Assembly: GCF_000820505.1 (NCBI RefSeq)
Contig: NZ_JWJD01000002.1
Span: 298,670-362,669, forward strand
Reading direction: 5' to 3'
Source of the DNA: Geoalkalibacter ferrihydriticus DSM 17813
GTDB lineage: Bacteria; Desulfobacterota; Desulfuromonadia; Desulfuromonadales; Geoalkalibacteraceae
DNA: 64,000 nt
Of this stretch, positions 30,676-39,885 are shown piece after piece. The position numbers were made by a program, and so were the translations under genes. Under the pieces are notes generated by a model that was not told the origin of the DNA, ran no database searches, and worked only from the letters and a program-made list of their open reading frames with translations. The number at the start of each line of letters is the position of its first letter. The first letter of the stretch is position 1.

Positions 30676-31590
30676 ATGGCTTTTATCATAATAGCAGCTG
30701 CCCTGCTCGGGATACTGTGCTTTCCGACAGACGCTCTAGCATGGGGGATTGGTATTCACCTGCAGCTCGGCAGCCATATTCTCGACAAACTGCATCTTCT
30801 GCCGGTGGCGCTACAAACCCTTCTGGCGGCACATCCTCAGGATTTTCTCTATGGATGCATCAGCGCCGACATCACTATCGGCAAGAAGTTCACACACCAT
30901 CTCAACCATTGCCACTCCTGGCGACTGGGCCGCAAGATTCTTGCGGCTGCGGTAACCGATCGACAGAAGGCCTGCGCATACGGCTACATCACCCACCTGG
31001 CTGCCGACACCATCGCCCACTCCTACTTCGTCCCTTTTAAAATGGTGCGCAGTTTCAATACGGTGATGCTTAATCACCAGTACTGGGAATTGCGTTTCGA
31101 AGCCGAGGTTCCGCAGGACATCTGGGGCACTGCCCGCCAGATCGCCCGACAGGATTTCCGCGAAAACGACACCATGATGCGCAGCGTTCTGGCAGATACG
31201 ATTTTTTCCTTCAACACCAACAAGCGCATTTTCAACTCGCTGCTGCTCCTGAGCCGACTCCAGCAGTGGCAAAAGGTTCTGCGATCGGTTTCGTCCACCT
31301 CAAAGTTCACCCTGCCTGACGAAAGCCGCAGAGAATATTACGGCCTGGCCCGCGAGGCAGCCGAAAGCGTGCTGATACTGATGAATGAAAGCCCCTACTG
31401 GAAGGCTGACCCCACGGGGGAAAGAGCCATCTCCGCCGCGCGCATGATCCGCAAAAATCTCCACCTGCTGTGGCTGGAGGGAAAGGTCAGCGACGCTGAG
31501 GCGGGAAAAATTGTCGACGGTTTGAAACCCCGCTTCCGCGAGGGAATTACGCGTCCCAAAGAGGTGCTTGATCTGTTGTCCAGCGCCTGA
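30676..31590 (+). CDS. Zinc-dependent phospholipase C-like exported protein
   Basis: The 304-residue protein has a hydrophobic N-terminus ending ALAWG (signal peptide ~1-22). The Trp after cleavage and the His/Asp pattern fit the zinc-dependent phospholipase C / S1-P1 nuclease fold: WGIGIHLQLG, DFLYGCISADI, HLNHCHSW, GYITHLAADTIAHSYF. Histidines in these segments are the likely zinc ligands. The phospholipase activity is untested for this bacterial subgroup; Geobacter-type genomes carry such proteins without known role. AAGGTG precedes the start at 30676. Confidence 0.8.
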   Translation: MAFIIIAAALLGILCFPTDALAWGIGIHLQLGSHILDKLHLLPVALQTLLAAHPQDFLYGCISADITIGKKFTHHLNHCHSWRLGRKILAAAVTDRQKACAYGYITHLAADTIAHSYFVPFKMVRSFNTVMLNHQYWELRFEAEVPQDIWGTARQIARQDFRENDTMMRSVLADTIFSFNTNKRIFNSLLLLSRLQQWQKVLRSVSSTSKFTLPDESRREYYGLAREAAESVLILMNESPYWKADPTGERAISAARMIRKNLHLLWLEGKVSDAEAGKIVDGLKPRFREGITRPKEVLDLLSSA

Positions 31591-31595
31591 TGAAA

Positions 31596-32798
31596 TCAGG
31601 TCCCCTTGCGCAGGGACTGGATGCGATCGAGGATGTGCCGGGCGACCTCGTCCTTGGTCATTTCGGGCAAAGCCTCTTCTGTCCCGTCGGGCTGCAGAAG
31701 GCGCACGATGTTGGTGTCGACATCAAAGCCGGCTCGCTCCTGGGTCACGTCGTTGGCCACCATCAGGTCCAGGTTCTTGGCACGCATTTTCTTGCGGGCA
31801 TTCTCCAGCAAGTCGCAGGTTTCTGCGGCAAATCCCACCAGAAATCGGTCCCCCTTGCGGAGTCCGAGTTCCGCGAGTATGTCGGGGTTTTTCTCCAACT
31901 CCAAACTCAGTGACTCCCGATCTGCTTTTTTAACCTTGCGCTCACTGCGTCGCGCTGGGCGATAATCGGCCACGGCGGCCGCCTTGATCGCAATGCTGAC
32001 CTCACCCCAGCGATCCAGCACCGCGTTACGCATCTCTTCAGCACTCACCACGCAAATCCGCTCTACCCCCCAAGGAGCCGTCAGGGCGCTCGGCCCACTC
32101 ACCAGCAACACCCGCGCGCCGCGCAACCGCGCAGCACGGGCCAGGGCATAACCCATCTTACCCGATGAGTAGTTACTGACGAAGCGCACCGGATCTATTT
32201 CTTCGCGCGTCGGACCGGCGGTAACCAGGACTGTTTCGCCGACCAAATCCTGGGGCATCAATACGGCCAGGGTTTCTTCGAAAATATGTCCAGTGTCGGC
32301 CAGTTTGCCTTTGCCTTCCCAGCCGCAGGCGAGAAACCCGGTCGCCGGCTCGACGAATCGCAGGCCGAGGGCCGCAAGCTTGGCCTGGTTCTGCTGGTAA
32401 ACAGGGTTCTCCCACATGTTGACGTTCATGGCCGGCGCAAACAGCACCGGCGCCTTGGTCGCCATGAGGGTCGTGGTCAGCAGGTCATCGGCGATGCCCG
32501 AAGCGACCTTGCCGACGACATTGGCGGTGGCCGGTGCCACGACAAAGACATCGGCGCGGTCGGCCAGGGAGATATGGCCGATTTCGCGCTCCTGCAAGAG
32601 GTTGAAGAGCTCGCAATGGACAGGATTGCCGGTGAGCGTCTGAAAAGTCAGCGGCGTTATGAACTCCTGGGCGCTGCGGGTCATGATCACATGCACCTCG
32701 GCTCCCGCCTTGACATAGAGCCGCACCAGTTCCGCCGCCTTATAGGCGGCAATTCCCCCGCAGACTCCGAGGACGATGGTTTTTTCACGCAACAGCAT
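31596..32798 (-). CDS. coaBC: Bifunctional phosphopantothenoylcysteine decarboxylase / synthetase
   Basis: Two steps of coenzyme A synthesis. The 400-residue protein has an N-terminal flavin-dependent decarboxylase (VLGVCGGIAAYKAAELVRLY start, catalytic His region, PAMNVNMWENP). The C-terminal CTP-dependent synthetase follows (VTAGPTREEIDPVRFVSNYSSGKMG). The start MLLREKT at 32798 has AGGGGAG upstream. It is the last gene of a five-gene minus-strand unit (from 37333) with 31-bp or smaller gaps. Confidence 0.95.
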   Translation of the reverse strand: MLLREKTIVLGVCGGIAAYKAAELVRLYVKAGAEVHVIMTRSAQEFITPLTFQTLTGNPVHCELFNLLQEREIGHISLADRADVFVVAPATANVVGKVASGIADDLLTTTLMATKAPVLFAPAMNVNMWENPVYQQNQAKLAALGLRFVEPATGFLACGWEGKGKLADTGHIFEETLAVLMPQDLVGETVLVTAGPTREEIDPVRFVSNYSSGKMGYALARAARLRGARVLLVSGPSALTAPWGVERICVVSAEEMRNAVLDRWGEVSIAIKAAAVADYRPARRSERKVKKADRESLSLELEKNPDILAELGLRKGDRFLVGFAAETCDLLENARKKMRAKNLDLMVANDVTQERAGFDVDTNIVRLLQPDGTEEALPEMTKDEVARHILDRIQSLRKGT

Positions 32799-32829
32799 AA
32801 GGCACTCCCCTGCCAGCCGGCAACAGGAC

Positions 32830-33447
32830 TTAGAGAAAGGGGTTGGAACGTTTCTCACGGCCGATGCTGGAATCCGGACCATGACCCGGATGCACCAGTG
32901 TGTCTTCGGGCAGAACCAGCAGTTGGTCGCGAATCGCCGTCAGCAATTGGTCAAGGTCGCCGCCGGGCAGGTCGGTACGACCGATGGAGCCTGCAAACAG
33001 TGCGTCTCCGGTAAAAACATGGTCGTCCACATACAGAGAAATTCCCCCGGGAGAATGACCGGGGGTTGCCAACACCTTAACCTCCAGGCTGCCCAGGGTC
33101 AGAGTTTCGCCCCCGTCAAGCATTCGCGAAGGAGGCGCGGAGGCGCTCACGCTCAATCCATAAAGGGCGGCATGCTGCTCAGCCTTGTCCAGCAGAGCGA
33201 GATCGCCGCGGTGAATGAGCAGTTCGGCGCCGGTCTGCTCCACCAACAGGTGGTTGGCGCCAATGTGGTCAAAATGGCCATGGGTGTTGATCACCAGCTT
33301 CGCCGTTGCGCCGAGCCGCTGCAAAGCGGCCGTAATGCGTTCGCCCTCCGCGCCCGGATCAATGACGGCGGCCTCCAGGGTCTGCGGACAGGCAAGGATG
33401 AAACAGTTGACCTGCAAAGGCCCCACGACTATGCGTTCAACAATCAC
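32830..33447 (-). CDS. MBL-fold metallo-hydrolase (glyoxalase II-like)
   Basis: The 205-residue single-domain protein has the dinuclear zinc motif NTHGHFDHIGA, the later TPGHSPGGISLY, and C-terminal HPGHGPDSSIG. These place it in the hydroxyacylglutathione hydrolase-like subgroup. It lacks the C-terminal substrate domain of true glyoxalase II, so the substrate is uncertain. Three bases separate it from the YhaM-like gene upstream, indicating one transcript. Confidence 0.88.
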   Translation of the reverse strand: MIVERIVVGPLQVNCFILACPQTLEAAVIDPGAEGERITAALQRLGATAKLVINTHGHFDHIGANHLLVEQTGAELLIHRGDLALLDKAEQHAALYGLSVSASAPPSRMLDGGETLTLGSLEVKVLATPGHSPGGISLYVDDHVFTGDALFAGSIGRTDLPGGDLDQLLTAIRDQLLVLPEDTLVHPGHGPDSSIGREKRSNPFL

Positions 33448-33450
33448 CGA

Positions 33451-34599
33451 TTACTCCTTATCGTCTTGCGTAGAGAAAAGATCGAGACTCTTGCCCCGTA
33501 ACTGGTCGCCCAGGGTAAAGCTCGCGCCGCGCGAGCGACTCTCGTTGCTTTTGACGGCCCGGCCCGGCATCGTCTGGGGCTTAGCCGCGGATTGGGGCTT
33601 TACAGCCGGTGCCGGCCCCTCAACTGCCGCCGGCGCGGCGGCTTCAGCGCCAAAAGAATCTTTAAAAAAGTAGCGATCATAGAGACGGTGGTAGGCAGTC
33701 CAGCCACTCGGACTATCAGGCTCACGCTCCATGTGCGTGCGCACACCGTTGATCTTGGAGTCGAGGTCATCAAGAAAATTGAGGATCACCGCCTCGATGA
33801 TCTTGGGTCGCTTGGGAGAGCCATATTCATACTGCCCGTGATGAGAGAGCAGCAGGTGTTTGAGCAGCATGGCCAGCCGCGGGGGAAAACCGGGGATGGC
33901 GCGAATTTTCTCGTCCACCAATTCCACGCCCATGACGATGTGGCCGATGAGCTTGCCCTCATCGGTGTAATCAAAGGAGCGTTCATAGCAAAGCTCATCG
34001 ACCTTGCCGACATCATGGAGCAGGGCGCCGGCAACCAGCAGGTCACGGTTGAGGCCGGGGTAGCGACGGCAGATATCGTCGACCAGATCGGCGACCGCCA
34101 GGCTGTGCTCAAGCAGCCCGCCGAGATAGACATGATGCATGGCCTTGGCCGCGGGCGCGGTCCGGTAGCGCCGCAAAAAGTCTTCGTCCGCGAAAAAACT
34201 CTCAAGCAGTCGCCGAAGATGTCCATCCTCCAGCGAAGCCACCTTGGCATGCAGCTCCCGCTCCATGTCCTCAGGCAGACGTTCACTCACCGGAAGAAAG
34301 TCACTGAGATCGATCTGCTCATCGGTGAGCCGCTCCAGATCCTGCACGACCAGTTGCATCTTGCCCAAATAGACACTGGCCTTGCCCTTGGCGAGAATAA
34401 AATCATCTTTTTCAAAACGGGTCGCGAACTCATCCACCCGGTCCCACACGCGGCCTTCGATCTCTCCGGTGCGATCCATCAGCTTCAGAGTCATATAGGG
34501 CTTGCCGTTTTTGGCCATGGCCATGATCTTATCGCGGACCAGAAAAGGGCTCTCCACCCAATCCCTCTCCTGAATGCTCTCCACAAAAACCTGCTTCAC
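33451..34599 (-). CDS. OB-fold / HD-domain nuclease, YhaM-like
   Basis: Likely 3'-5' exoribonuclease or related HD phosphohydrolase. The 382-residue protein has an N-terminal OB fold (~15-95, YMTLKLMDRTGEIEGRVWD). An HD domain follows (~160-290, HHVYLGGLLEHSLAVADL and LLHDVGKVDEL, metal ligands H..HD..D). A disordered Pro/Ala-rich tail (~315-382) closes it. The architecture is that of B. subtilis YhaM. The start overlaps the stop of the FAD-dehydrogenase gene by four bases. Confidence 0.85.
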   Translation of the reverse strand: MKQVFVESIQERDWVESPFLVRDKIMAMAKNGKPYMTLKLMDRTGEIEGRVWDRVDEFATRFEKDDFILAKGKASVYLGKMQLVVQDLERLTDEQIDLSDFLPVSERLPEDMERELHAKVASLEDGHLRRLLESFFADEDFLRRYRTAPAAKAMHHVYLGGLLEHSLAVADLVDDICRRYPGLNRDLLVAGALLHDVGKVDELCYERSFDYTDEGKLIGHIVMGVELVDEKIRAIPGFPPRLAMLLKHLLLSHHGQYEYGSPKRPKIIEAVILNFLDDLDSKINGVRTHMEREPDSPSGWTAYHRLYDRYFFKDSFGAEAAAPAAVEGPAPAVKPQSAAKPQTMPGRAVKSNESRSRGASFTLGDQLRGKSLDLFSTQDDKE

Positions 34600-36188
34600 G
34601 TACTTCTCCTATCGGTGATCTGTCTCATGACGGCTTCGGCGGCACGCAGCCCATCCAGGGCCGCACTCATGATACCGCCGGCATAACCGGCACCCTCTCC
34701 GCAAGGAAAGAGCCCGGGATGGGATAGAGATTGCCCGTCGTCACCACGTATAATGCGTAGTGGCGCCGAGGTGCGGGTTTCGACACCGACCAGGGTGGCC
34801 TCAGCCGTGACAAAGCCGCGCATGCGGCGCTCGAACACGGGCAGGGCCCGGCGCAAACCGGTGCCGATAAAAGCGGGCAGAATCCGGTTCAGGTCGGCTT
34901 CACGCACTCCGGGACGACAGGTTGAGTGCAAGGAGCCGCGACCGCGACCAAGAAAACTCAACAGGTTCTGGGCCGGTGCATGGTAATCGGCGCCACCTGC
35001 TGCAAAGGCTTGAGCTTCCAGCTCCTCCTGCAAGGCTAAACCGCCCAGGGGGCCGGGGACGGGAAAGTCTGTTTCGCGTACGCTCACCACCAAGGCGCTG
35101 TTGGACATTTTCCCAGCCCGACTGAGATAGCTCATGCCATTGACCACCAGTCTGCCCGTTTCGCTCGAAGCGGCGATCACTTCACCCCCCGGACACATAC
35201 AGAAAGAATAGATGCCGCGGCCGCTTTCAGGGTCATTCCAGCTCAGGTTGTAATCGGCCGTCGGCAGTCGTGGATGCCGGGGTAAACCATATTGAATGCG
35301 GTTGATCAGCTCCGCTGGGTGCTCTATGCGCACGCCCATGGCAAAAGCCTTGGCCTCCAGCGCCACGCCTGCCTCGGCAAGCATGCGGTAGGTGTCGCGC
35401 GCGCTGTGCCCGGGCGCCAAAACCAGGTGGTTGCAGGGCAACTCACTGCCGTTGCCGAGAACCGCGGCCCGAACTCGACCGGAATCCAGACCCAAGGCCG
35501 CAAGGCGGCTATGAAAATGGATAGCGACCCCCAGGGATTGCAACCGTTGCCGCAGATTGAGCAGCACCAGGCGTAGGCGATCGGTTCCGACGTGTGGTCG
35601 GGACTGCGCCAGAATATCGGATGGCGCGCCAAGGTCGACAAGAGTTTCAAGGACCAGACGAATCCAGGGATGATTAATCCGTGTCGTGAGCTTGCCGTCA
35701 GAAAAGGTCCCCGCGCCCCCCTCGCCGAACTGCACATTGCTTTCGGTATCAAGCTCGCCCGTCGCCCAGAAACGGCGCACATCCCGCACACGTTCCTCCA
35801 CCGGTCGCCCCCGCTCAAGAAGGGTCACAGGCACTCCGCAGCGTGCCAGGTGCCAGGCGGCAAAAAGCCCCGCCGGCCCCATTCCGACGACCACCACCGG
35901 AGATGTCGCGGCGATTTTTCGCAAAACCGGTAACGGAGCCGCGACAACCGGCTCCAAGCGCTTCACCGCTTGAGGATCAAGAACCTCGCGCGTTTCCTTC
36001 GTCAGATCGAATTCAACACTGAAAACGCGCAGGATTCGAGATTTTCGCCGGGCATCAACGGCGCGGCGCACCACCTTGAGCCCGACAATCTCGCCAGGCG
36101 CCACGCCCAGCTGTCGCGCGACAATGGCAGGCAGCTGATCTTCGGCCTGATCAAGATCGAGCCTGACTTCGTTGAGTCGCCAGCTCAT
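34596..36188 (-). CDS. FAD-dependent dehydrogenase (NAD(P)/FAD family, HI0933/YtfN-like group uncertain)
   Basis: The 530-residue flavoprotein has the dinucleotide-binding motif VVVVGMGPAGLFAAWHLA (~95-112). The FAD-contact GEGAGYAGGIMSAALDG lies near the C-terminus. Segment RVRDVRRFW with TESNVQFGEGGAGTFSDGKL matches a conserved family of uncharacterised FAD-dependent dehydrogenases with an N-terminal RNA-binding-like domain. The substrate is unknown. It overlaps the downstream YhaM gene (4 bp) and the upstream kinase gene (ATGA). Confidence 0.85.
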   Translation of the reverse strand: MSWRLNEVRLDLDQAEDQLPAIVARQLGVAPGEIVGLKVVRRAVDARRKSRILRVFSVEFDLTKETREVLDPQAVKRLEPVVAAPLPVLRKIAATSPVVVVGMGPAGLFAAWHLARCGVPVTLLERGRPVEERVRDVRRFWATGELDTESNVQFGEGGAGTFSDGKLTTRINHPWIRLVLETLVDLGAPSDILAQSRPHVGTDRLRLVLLNLRQRLQSLGVAIHFHSRLAALGLDSGRVRAAVLGNGSELPCNHLVLAPGHSARDTYRMLAEAGVALEAKAFAMGVRIEHPAELINRIQYGLPRHPRLPTADYNLSWNDPESGRGIYSFCMCPGGEVIAASSETGRLVVNGMSYLSRAGKMSNSALVVSVRETDFPVPGPLGGLALQEELEAQAFAAGGADYHAPAQNLLSFLGRGRGSLHSTCRPGVREADLNRILPAFIGTGLRRALPVFERRMRGFVTAEATLVGVETRTSAPLRIIRGDDGQSLSHPGLFPCGEGAGYAGGIMSAALDGLRAAEAVMRQITDRRST

Positions 36189-37333
36189 AAAGGGAAAATC
36201 GGCAACTGAATGTGAAAGGTCGTGCCCTCCCCCGGGTTGCTTGCGACATTGATCTTTCCGCCGTAGCCCTTCACGATCCGCAAAACCACGGACAACCCCA
36301 ACCCCGTGCCGCGTTCCTTGGTCGTAAAAAACGGATCGAAAACCCGATAGAGGTTTTCCTTGGGGATTCCACGTCCCGAGTCACGCACCTCAATAAAGAA
36401 AAATTGCTCATCATACCGTAAGCTGATCCTGAGGCTCCCGCCATGAGGCATTTCATAGAGAGCATTGACAATGAGATTGTTGAAGATCTGCGCGACTTCA
36501 TGCGCATCAGCCTGGATCAGGGGTGGATTGGGAGCAATGTCCGTCTCGACCTCTACACCCTGCCTATGAATTTGCGCCTCGAACAACTCTAGAGCGTTCT
36601 CGACTTCCTTAGCCAGATCAACCCCTTGAAGTTCGACATGAGGTCTCTTGCTGGCATTGAGCAGATTACGCAGAATACCATCGATGCGATCAACTTCTTT
36701 AATGATCTTCTCGGGATATTCCCGCAAATCCTCATCGGCGGACAGACTCGAATGCAGGATTTGCGCAAACAGGCTGATGGAGTTGAGCGGATTGCGGATT
36801 TCATGGGCCATTCCGGCCGAGAGATGGCCGAAGGCCGCCAGCTTTTCCGCCTGAACGATTTCCATCTGGGCGCGCTCAAGTTCGGCGCTTTTCTCCGCCA
36901 CACGCTGCTCGAGTTCCTGATTCCACTTTTCGATCTCGGCGCGCAGTTCCTGATTATGCAGTTCGATGCGGCGAATGAGCAGGGCGTTTTCGATGCGGTC
37001 GAGCAGATCCTGATTCTTAAACGGCTTGAGCACATAATCCGAGGCTCCGGCCTTCATCAACTCGACGGCAATCTCCTCGCTGCCCTTGCCGGTGAACATG
37101 ATGACGTAGGTGGCGGGAAAACGCTCCTTGATCTCTTTCAAGGCCGTCATTCCGTCCATGACCGGCATCATGTAATCGAGCAGCACCAGCGGCACGGGCT
37201 CTTTTTCAAGAAAATCCAGGCCTTCACGCCCACTCTCGGCCGTGACAACCTCAAATCCCTTGTTTCGCAGAATCATGGAGGTAAGTTGCAGAATGACCTT
37301 TTCGTCATCCACCACCAGGATTTTCTCTTTCAT
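36185..37333 (-). CDS. Response regulator - histidine kinase hybrid (REC first)
   Basis: The 382-residue protein has an N-terminal receiver (phospho-Asp in LVLLDYMMP) and a short coiled-coil linker. A HisKA domain follows with the His in GMAHEIRNPLNS, then a HATPase domain (~270-380; DSGRGIPKENLYRVFDPFFTTKERG). REC before the kinase suggests its own kinase activity is tuned by phosphorylation from another kinase. Start at 37333 has only a weak ribosome site. It heads the FAD-dehydrogenase/YhaM/MBL/coaBC unit. Confidence 0.9.
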   Translation of the reverse strand: MKEKILVVDDEKVILQLTSMILRNKGFEVVTAESGREGLDFLEKEPVPLVLLDYMMPVMDGMTALKEIKERFPATYVIMFTGKGSEEIAVELMKAGASDYVLKPFKNQDLLDRIENALLIRRIELHNQELRAEIEKWNQELEQRVAEKSAELERAQMEIVQAEKLAAFGHLSAGMAHEIRNPLNSISLFAQILHSSLSADEDLREYPEKIIKEVDRIDGILRNLLNASKRPHVELQGVDLAKEVENALELFEAQIHRQGVEVETDIAPNPPLIQADAHEVAQIFNNLIVNALYEMPHGGSLRISLRYDEQFFFIEVRDSGRGIPKENLYRVFDPFFTTKERGTGLGLSVVLRIVKGYGGKINVASNPGEGTTFHIQLPIFPL

Positions 37334-37426
37334 GGGGGTCCCGGCATCAGTCAAGAAGTGGAAAAGCAGGAAAAAGCGGATGTCAGCATACCTTGTGCCC
37401 AACCCGTTTGACAAGGAGTAAAGGGC

Positions 37427-37455
37427 CAAAACAAAGAGGCAGCCGAAGCTGCCTC
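37427..37455 (-). terminator. Rho-independent terminator of usp
   Basis: AGAGGCAGC pairs with GCTGCCTCT around CGAA/TTCG, with TTTGTTTTG following on the minus strand. It lies about 30 bp after the usp stop. Confidence 0.8.
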
Positions 37456-37484
37456 TGAGATGACCACAAAAGAAAGCCGCAGGG

Positions 37485-37937
37485 TTATTCGGAATCGGTA
37501 ACGCGGATGGTCATCACCGGAATCGGCGACTTACGCACGACCTTTTCAGCGGTACTGCCGAACAACACATGGTCAAGCCCGGTACGGCCGTGAGTGCCCA
37601 TGACGATCAGATCGGCTTGTTCCTCTTCGCCTTTCTTGATGATTTCGTCATAGGGAATGCCGGGCAGCACGAAAGTTTCATAATTGCTGTAGTCGCTCAG
37701 GTGCTTGCGACAGAATTTCTCCATCATTTTCTTGGCCCCTTCCTGGATTTCCTCCTCCAACTTGTCGAAGGAAATATGCGGGACGTAAAACCCGCGCAGG
37801 TCGACGGGTTCGTTGACCACATGCACCAGAAGCAGCCGCGCATCGAATTTCTTCGCCAGAGTCAGAGCGAACTCGAAGGCGAAATCCGAACTTTCGGAAA
37901 AATCGGTGGCATAAAGAACAGTTTTTAAATCTTTCAT
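37485..37937 (-). CDS. Universal stress protein (UspA family)
   Basis: 150-residue single UspA domain with the start motif VLYATDFSESSDFAF and the nucleotide-binding segment MGTHGRTGLDHVLFGSTAEKV near the C-terminus. The latter fits the ATP-binding subclass. GGAGG lies five bases before the start at 37937. It follows the response regulator gene by about 33 bases in the same direction, so the two share a promoter at 38393-38420. Confidence 0.92.
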   Translation of the reverse strand: MKDLKTVLYATDFSESSDFAFEFALTLAKKFDARLLLVHVVNEPVDLRGFYVPHISFDKLEEEIQEGAKKMMEKFCRKHLSDYSNYETFVLPGIPYDEIIKKGEEEQADLIVMGTHGRTGLDHVLFGSTAEKVVRKSPIPVMTIRVTDSE

Positions 37938-37970
37938 AAAACCTCCACAAAGTAGGGGACCTTGCACCAA

Positions 37971-38360
37971 TCAGACCGTCACTGAATCGCCATGACGAAA
38001 GAGCTTGTTCATTACCGACTTAAGTTCATGAAGCTTGACCGGCTTGTTGATATATTCGAAGGCACCCAGGTTCATGGCCTCCAGGTAAGACTCCACACCG
38101 CCGTAGGCGGTAATCATGATGACATTGATGCCGGGATGAGAGCGGTGCAGTTCACGCAAAAAAACCAGACCGTTCATTCCGGGCATGTGAATGTCGCTGA
38201 TGACCAGACTGACCCGGTGATCGCGAATGAAATCAAGCGCTTCACGTCCGTCACCGACGCTGTCCACATCATAGCCTTCCTGTGACAGCAGCCTGCTCAG
38301 CCCAATCCGGGCATTTTCCTCGTCATCGACAATGAGAATTTTTCCGACTGAAGACCCCAA
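37971..38360 (-). CDS. Single-domain response regulator
   Basis: 129 residues forming only a receiver domain: acidic pair DDEEN, phospho-Asp in LVISDIHMPG, Thr in MITAYGG, Lys in NKPVKL. There is no output domain, so it acts by protein contact or phosphorelay. Translation probably starts at the TTG at 38360, since AAGGAG lies nine bases before it and a promoter lies just upstream. Cotranscribed with the UspA gene. Confidence 0.88.
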   Translation of the reverse strand: MGSSVGKILIVDDEENARIGLSRLLSQEGYDVDSVGDGREALDFIRDHRVSLVISDIHMPGMNGLVFLRELHRSHPGINVIMITAYGGVESYLEAMNLGAFEYINKPVKLHELKSVMNKLFRHGDSVTV

Positions 38361-38392
38361 GAACTTTGCTCCTTAAGAGAAATTGCAGTGAA

Positions 38393-38420
38393 AGTCTAGC
38401 ATGGAGAAGTCGACTGTCAA
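38393..38420 (-). promoter_or_regulatory. Sigma70-type promoter for response regulator-usp
   Basis: TTGACA (38420-38415 on the minus strand) and TAGACT (38398-38393) are 16 bases apart. Predicted initiation lies near 38386, giving a short leader of about 25 bases that ends with AAGGAG and the TTG start. Confidence 0.6.
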
Positions 38421-38533
38421 CTCGGCAAAAAACTGATTAAACGACAAATTACAATCAATCAGGCCGATGACAGACCACGCATGCGAAAGGCCCCCATACC
38501 GGTTGCATGCGCTGCATCCTAGGTCTGCTTAGG

Positions 38534-39358
38534 TTAGTCGGCCAAGCGCCAGGAATCAATCAGGACATCAAGCAGCTCGGTCAAACGGGCCGCGCTGCGG
38601 CGACCCTCAACCAACACTTCGTCATGGCTCAGGGAAGCGTCACCGCGGCCTGCGGCATAGTTAGTAATCAGCGACAAGCCGGCGACATCAACACCGAGAT
38701 AGCGCGCCATAATGGCTTCGGGCACCGTCGACATGGACACCGCATCGCCACCCAGACTGGCAACCATGCGGATTTCCGCCGGAGTCTCGTAAGAAGGCCC
38801 GAGCAGACCCGCCAACACACCCTGGCGCAATCGAATATTCAGTGCCCGCGCACCCTCAGCCAGCAAAGGAAACAGGTCGTTACGGTAAAGGCGGGAGAGA
38901 TCGACGAAAGGGGGGGGAGTGCGACCGCGCAAGGGATTATCGCCGGTCAGGTTGATGTGATCACGGATAAACATAAAATCGCCGGGGCGCAAATCTTCGC
39001 GGACCCCGCCGGCGGCATTGGTAAGCAAAATTCTTCGACAGCCCAAAGCCGCCGCCAGTTCGACCGGCCGTACCACCTCGCAAGCACGATAACCCTCGTA
39101 AAGGTGATAGCGCCCCGCAAAAACCAGCAATCGCCAACCGCCGCGACGCCCCGCCCACAAGCTTCCCTGATGACCGGCAACGGTCGTGGCGGCCATTGCG
39201 GGAATCTGGTCGTAGGCAAGGCTTTGCGCACCTTCCAGGGACGCGGTCAGCTCACTGAGTCCTGAGCCAAGAACCACCGCCAGGTCGAAATCCTGGTCGC
39301 CAAAACAACGGCGTACCTGCTGCCGGCCAAGAGCGAGAAGATCATCCGTGAGTATCAC
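38534..39358 (-). CDS. Purine nucleoside phosphorylase (class I, trimeric type)
   Basis: Cleaves purine nucleosides with phosphate. The 274-residue protein has GSGLSEL at the N-terminus, HQGSLWAGRRGGWRLLVFAGRYHLYEG-like phosphate/ribose motifs, LTNAAGGVREDLRPGDFM and GPSYETPAEIRM. All are hallmarks of the trimeric PNP family. A second phosphorylase of the same superfamily (mtnP) lies 3 kb upstream. The start overlaps the zinc-ribbon REC gene stop by four bases. Confidence 0.92.
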   Translation of the reverse strand: MILTDDLLALGRQQVRRCFGDQDFDLAVVLGSGLSELTASLEGAQSLAYDQIPAMAATTVAGHQGSLWAGRRGGWRLLVFAGRYHLYEGYRACEVVRPVELAAALGCRRILLTNAAGGVREDLRPGDFMFIRDHINLTGDNPLRGRTPPPFVDLSRLYRNDLFPLLAEGARALNIRLRQGVLAGLLGPSYETPAEIRMVASLGGDAVSMSTVPEAIMARYLGVDVAGLSLITNYAAGRGDASLSHDEVLVEGRRSAARLTELLDVLIDSWRLAD

Positions 39359-39873
39359 TGGAGCAACCTGCGAACACGCTCCAGGAGAAAATCGGGCGTG
39401 AAGGATTTACCGATAAAGTCATCGGCTCCGGCTGCCTGGGCGGCATCCTGATCTGTTTCCTTGCGAAAAACTCCGCTCATGGCGAGAAGTCGCATGTGCC
39501 GCAAACTTGCGTCGGCGCGAATGATCCGCATCAGCTCATAGCCGTTACGCAAAGGGAGGTTCAAATCCAGAATGACAAGGTCCGGCTTTTCGGTTCGCAC
39601 CAGAGCTAAACCTTGCTCGCCGTCGGCGGCTTCACAGATCTCCAAATCGAGAGGCGCCAGGACATCCCGCACCAGTTCGCGAAAAAAACGAGCATCTTCG
39701 ATAATGGCGACCTTGGGCCGCCTAGGATCGGCTGCTGCCGAAGGCAACTCTTCAGCAGCCTTGTGAAGAACGAAGACATCGTTGCACTTCGGGCAACGGA
39801 TGCGCATCCCGGATCTGACACGCTCGCCGGGTACGCGATAGCGGGCTCCACACAGAGGGCAACGAACCAGCAT
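39355..39873 (-). CDS. Zinc-ribbon / receiver domain fusion protein
   Basis: 172 residues. The N-terminal ~35 residues are an MJ0042-type zinc ribbon (CPLCGARY ... CPKCN, two CxxC pairs). A complete receiver domain follows (~52-170) with phospho-Asp in LVILDLNLPL and the Lys in DFIGKSF. This combination is known in delta-proteobacteria, but I know no function. It sits between a RodZ-like gene and the purine phosphorylase gene. Confidence 0.8.
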   Translation of the reverse strand: MLVRCPLCGARYRVPGERVRSGMRIRCPKCNDVFVLHKAAEELPSAAADPRRPKVAIIEDARFFRELVRDVLAPLDLEICEAADGEQGLALVRTEKPDLVILDLNLPLRNGYELMRIIRADASLRHMRLLAMSGVFRKETDQDAAQAAGADDFIGKSFTPDFLLERVRRLLQ

Positions 39874-39885
39874 GGCCTGCCCCCC

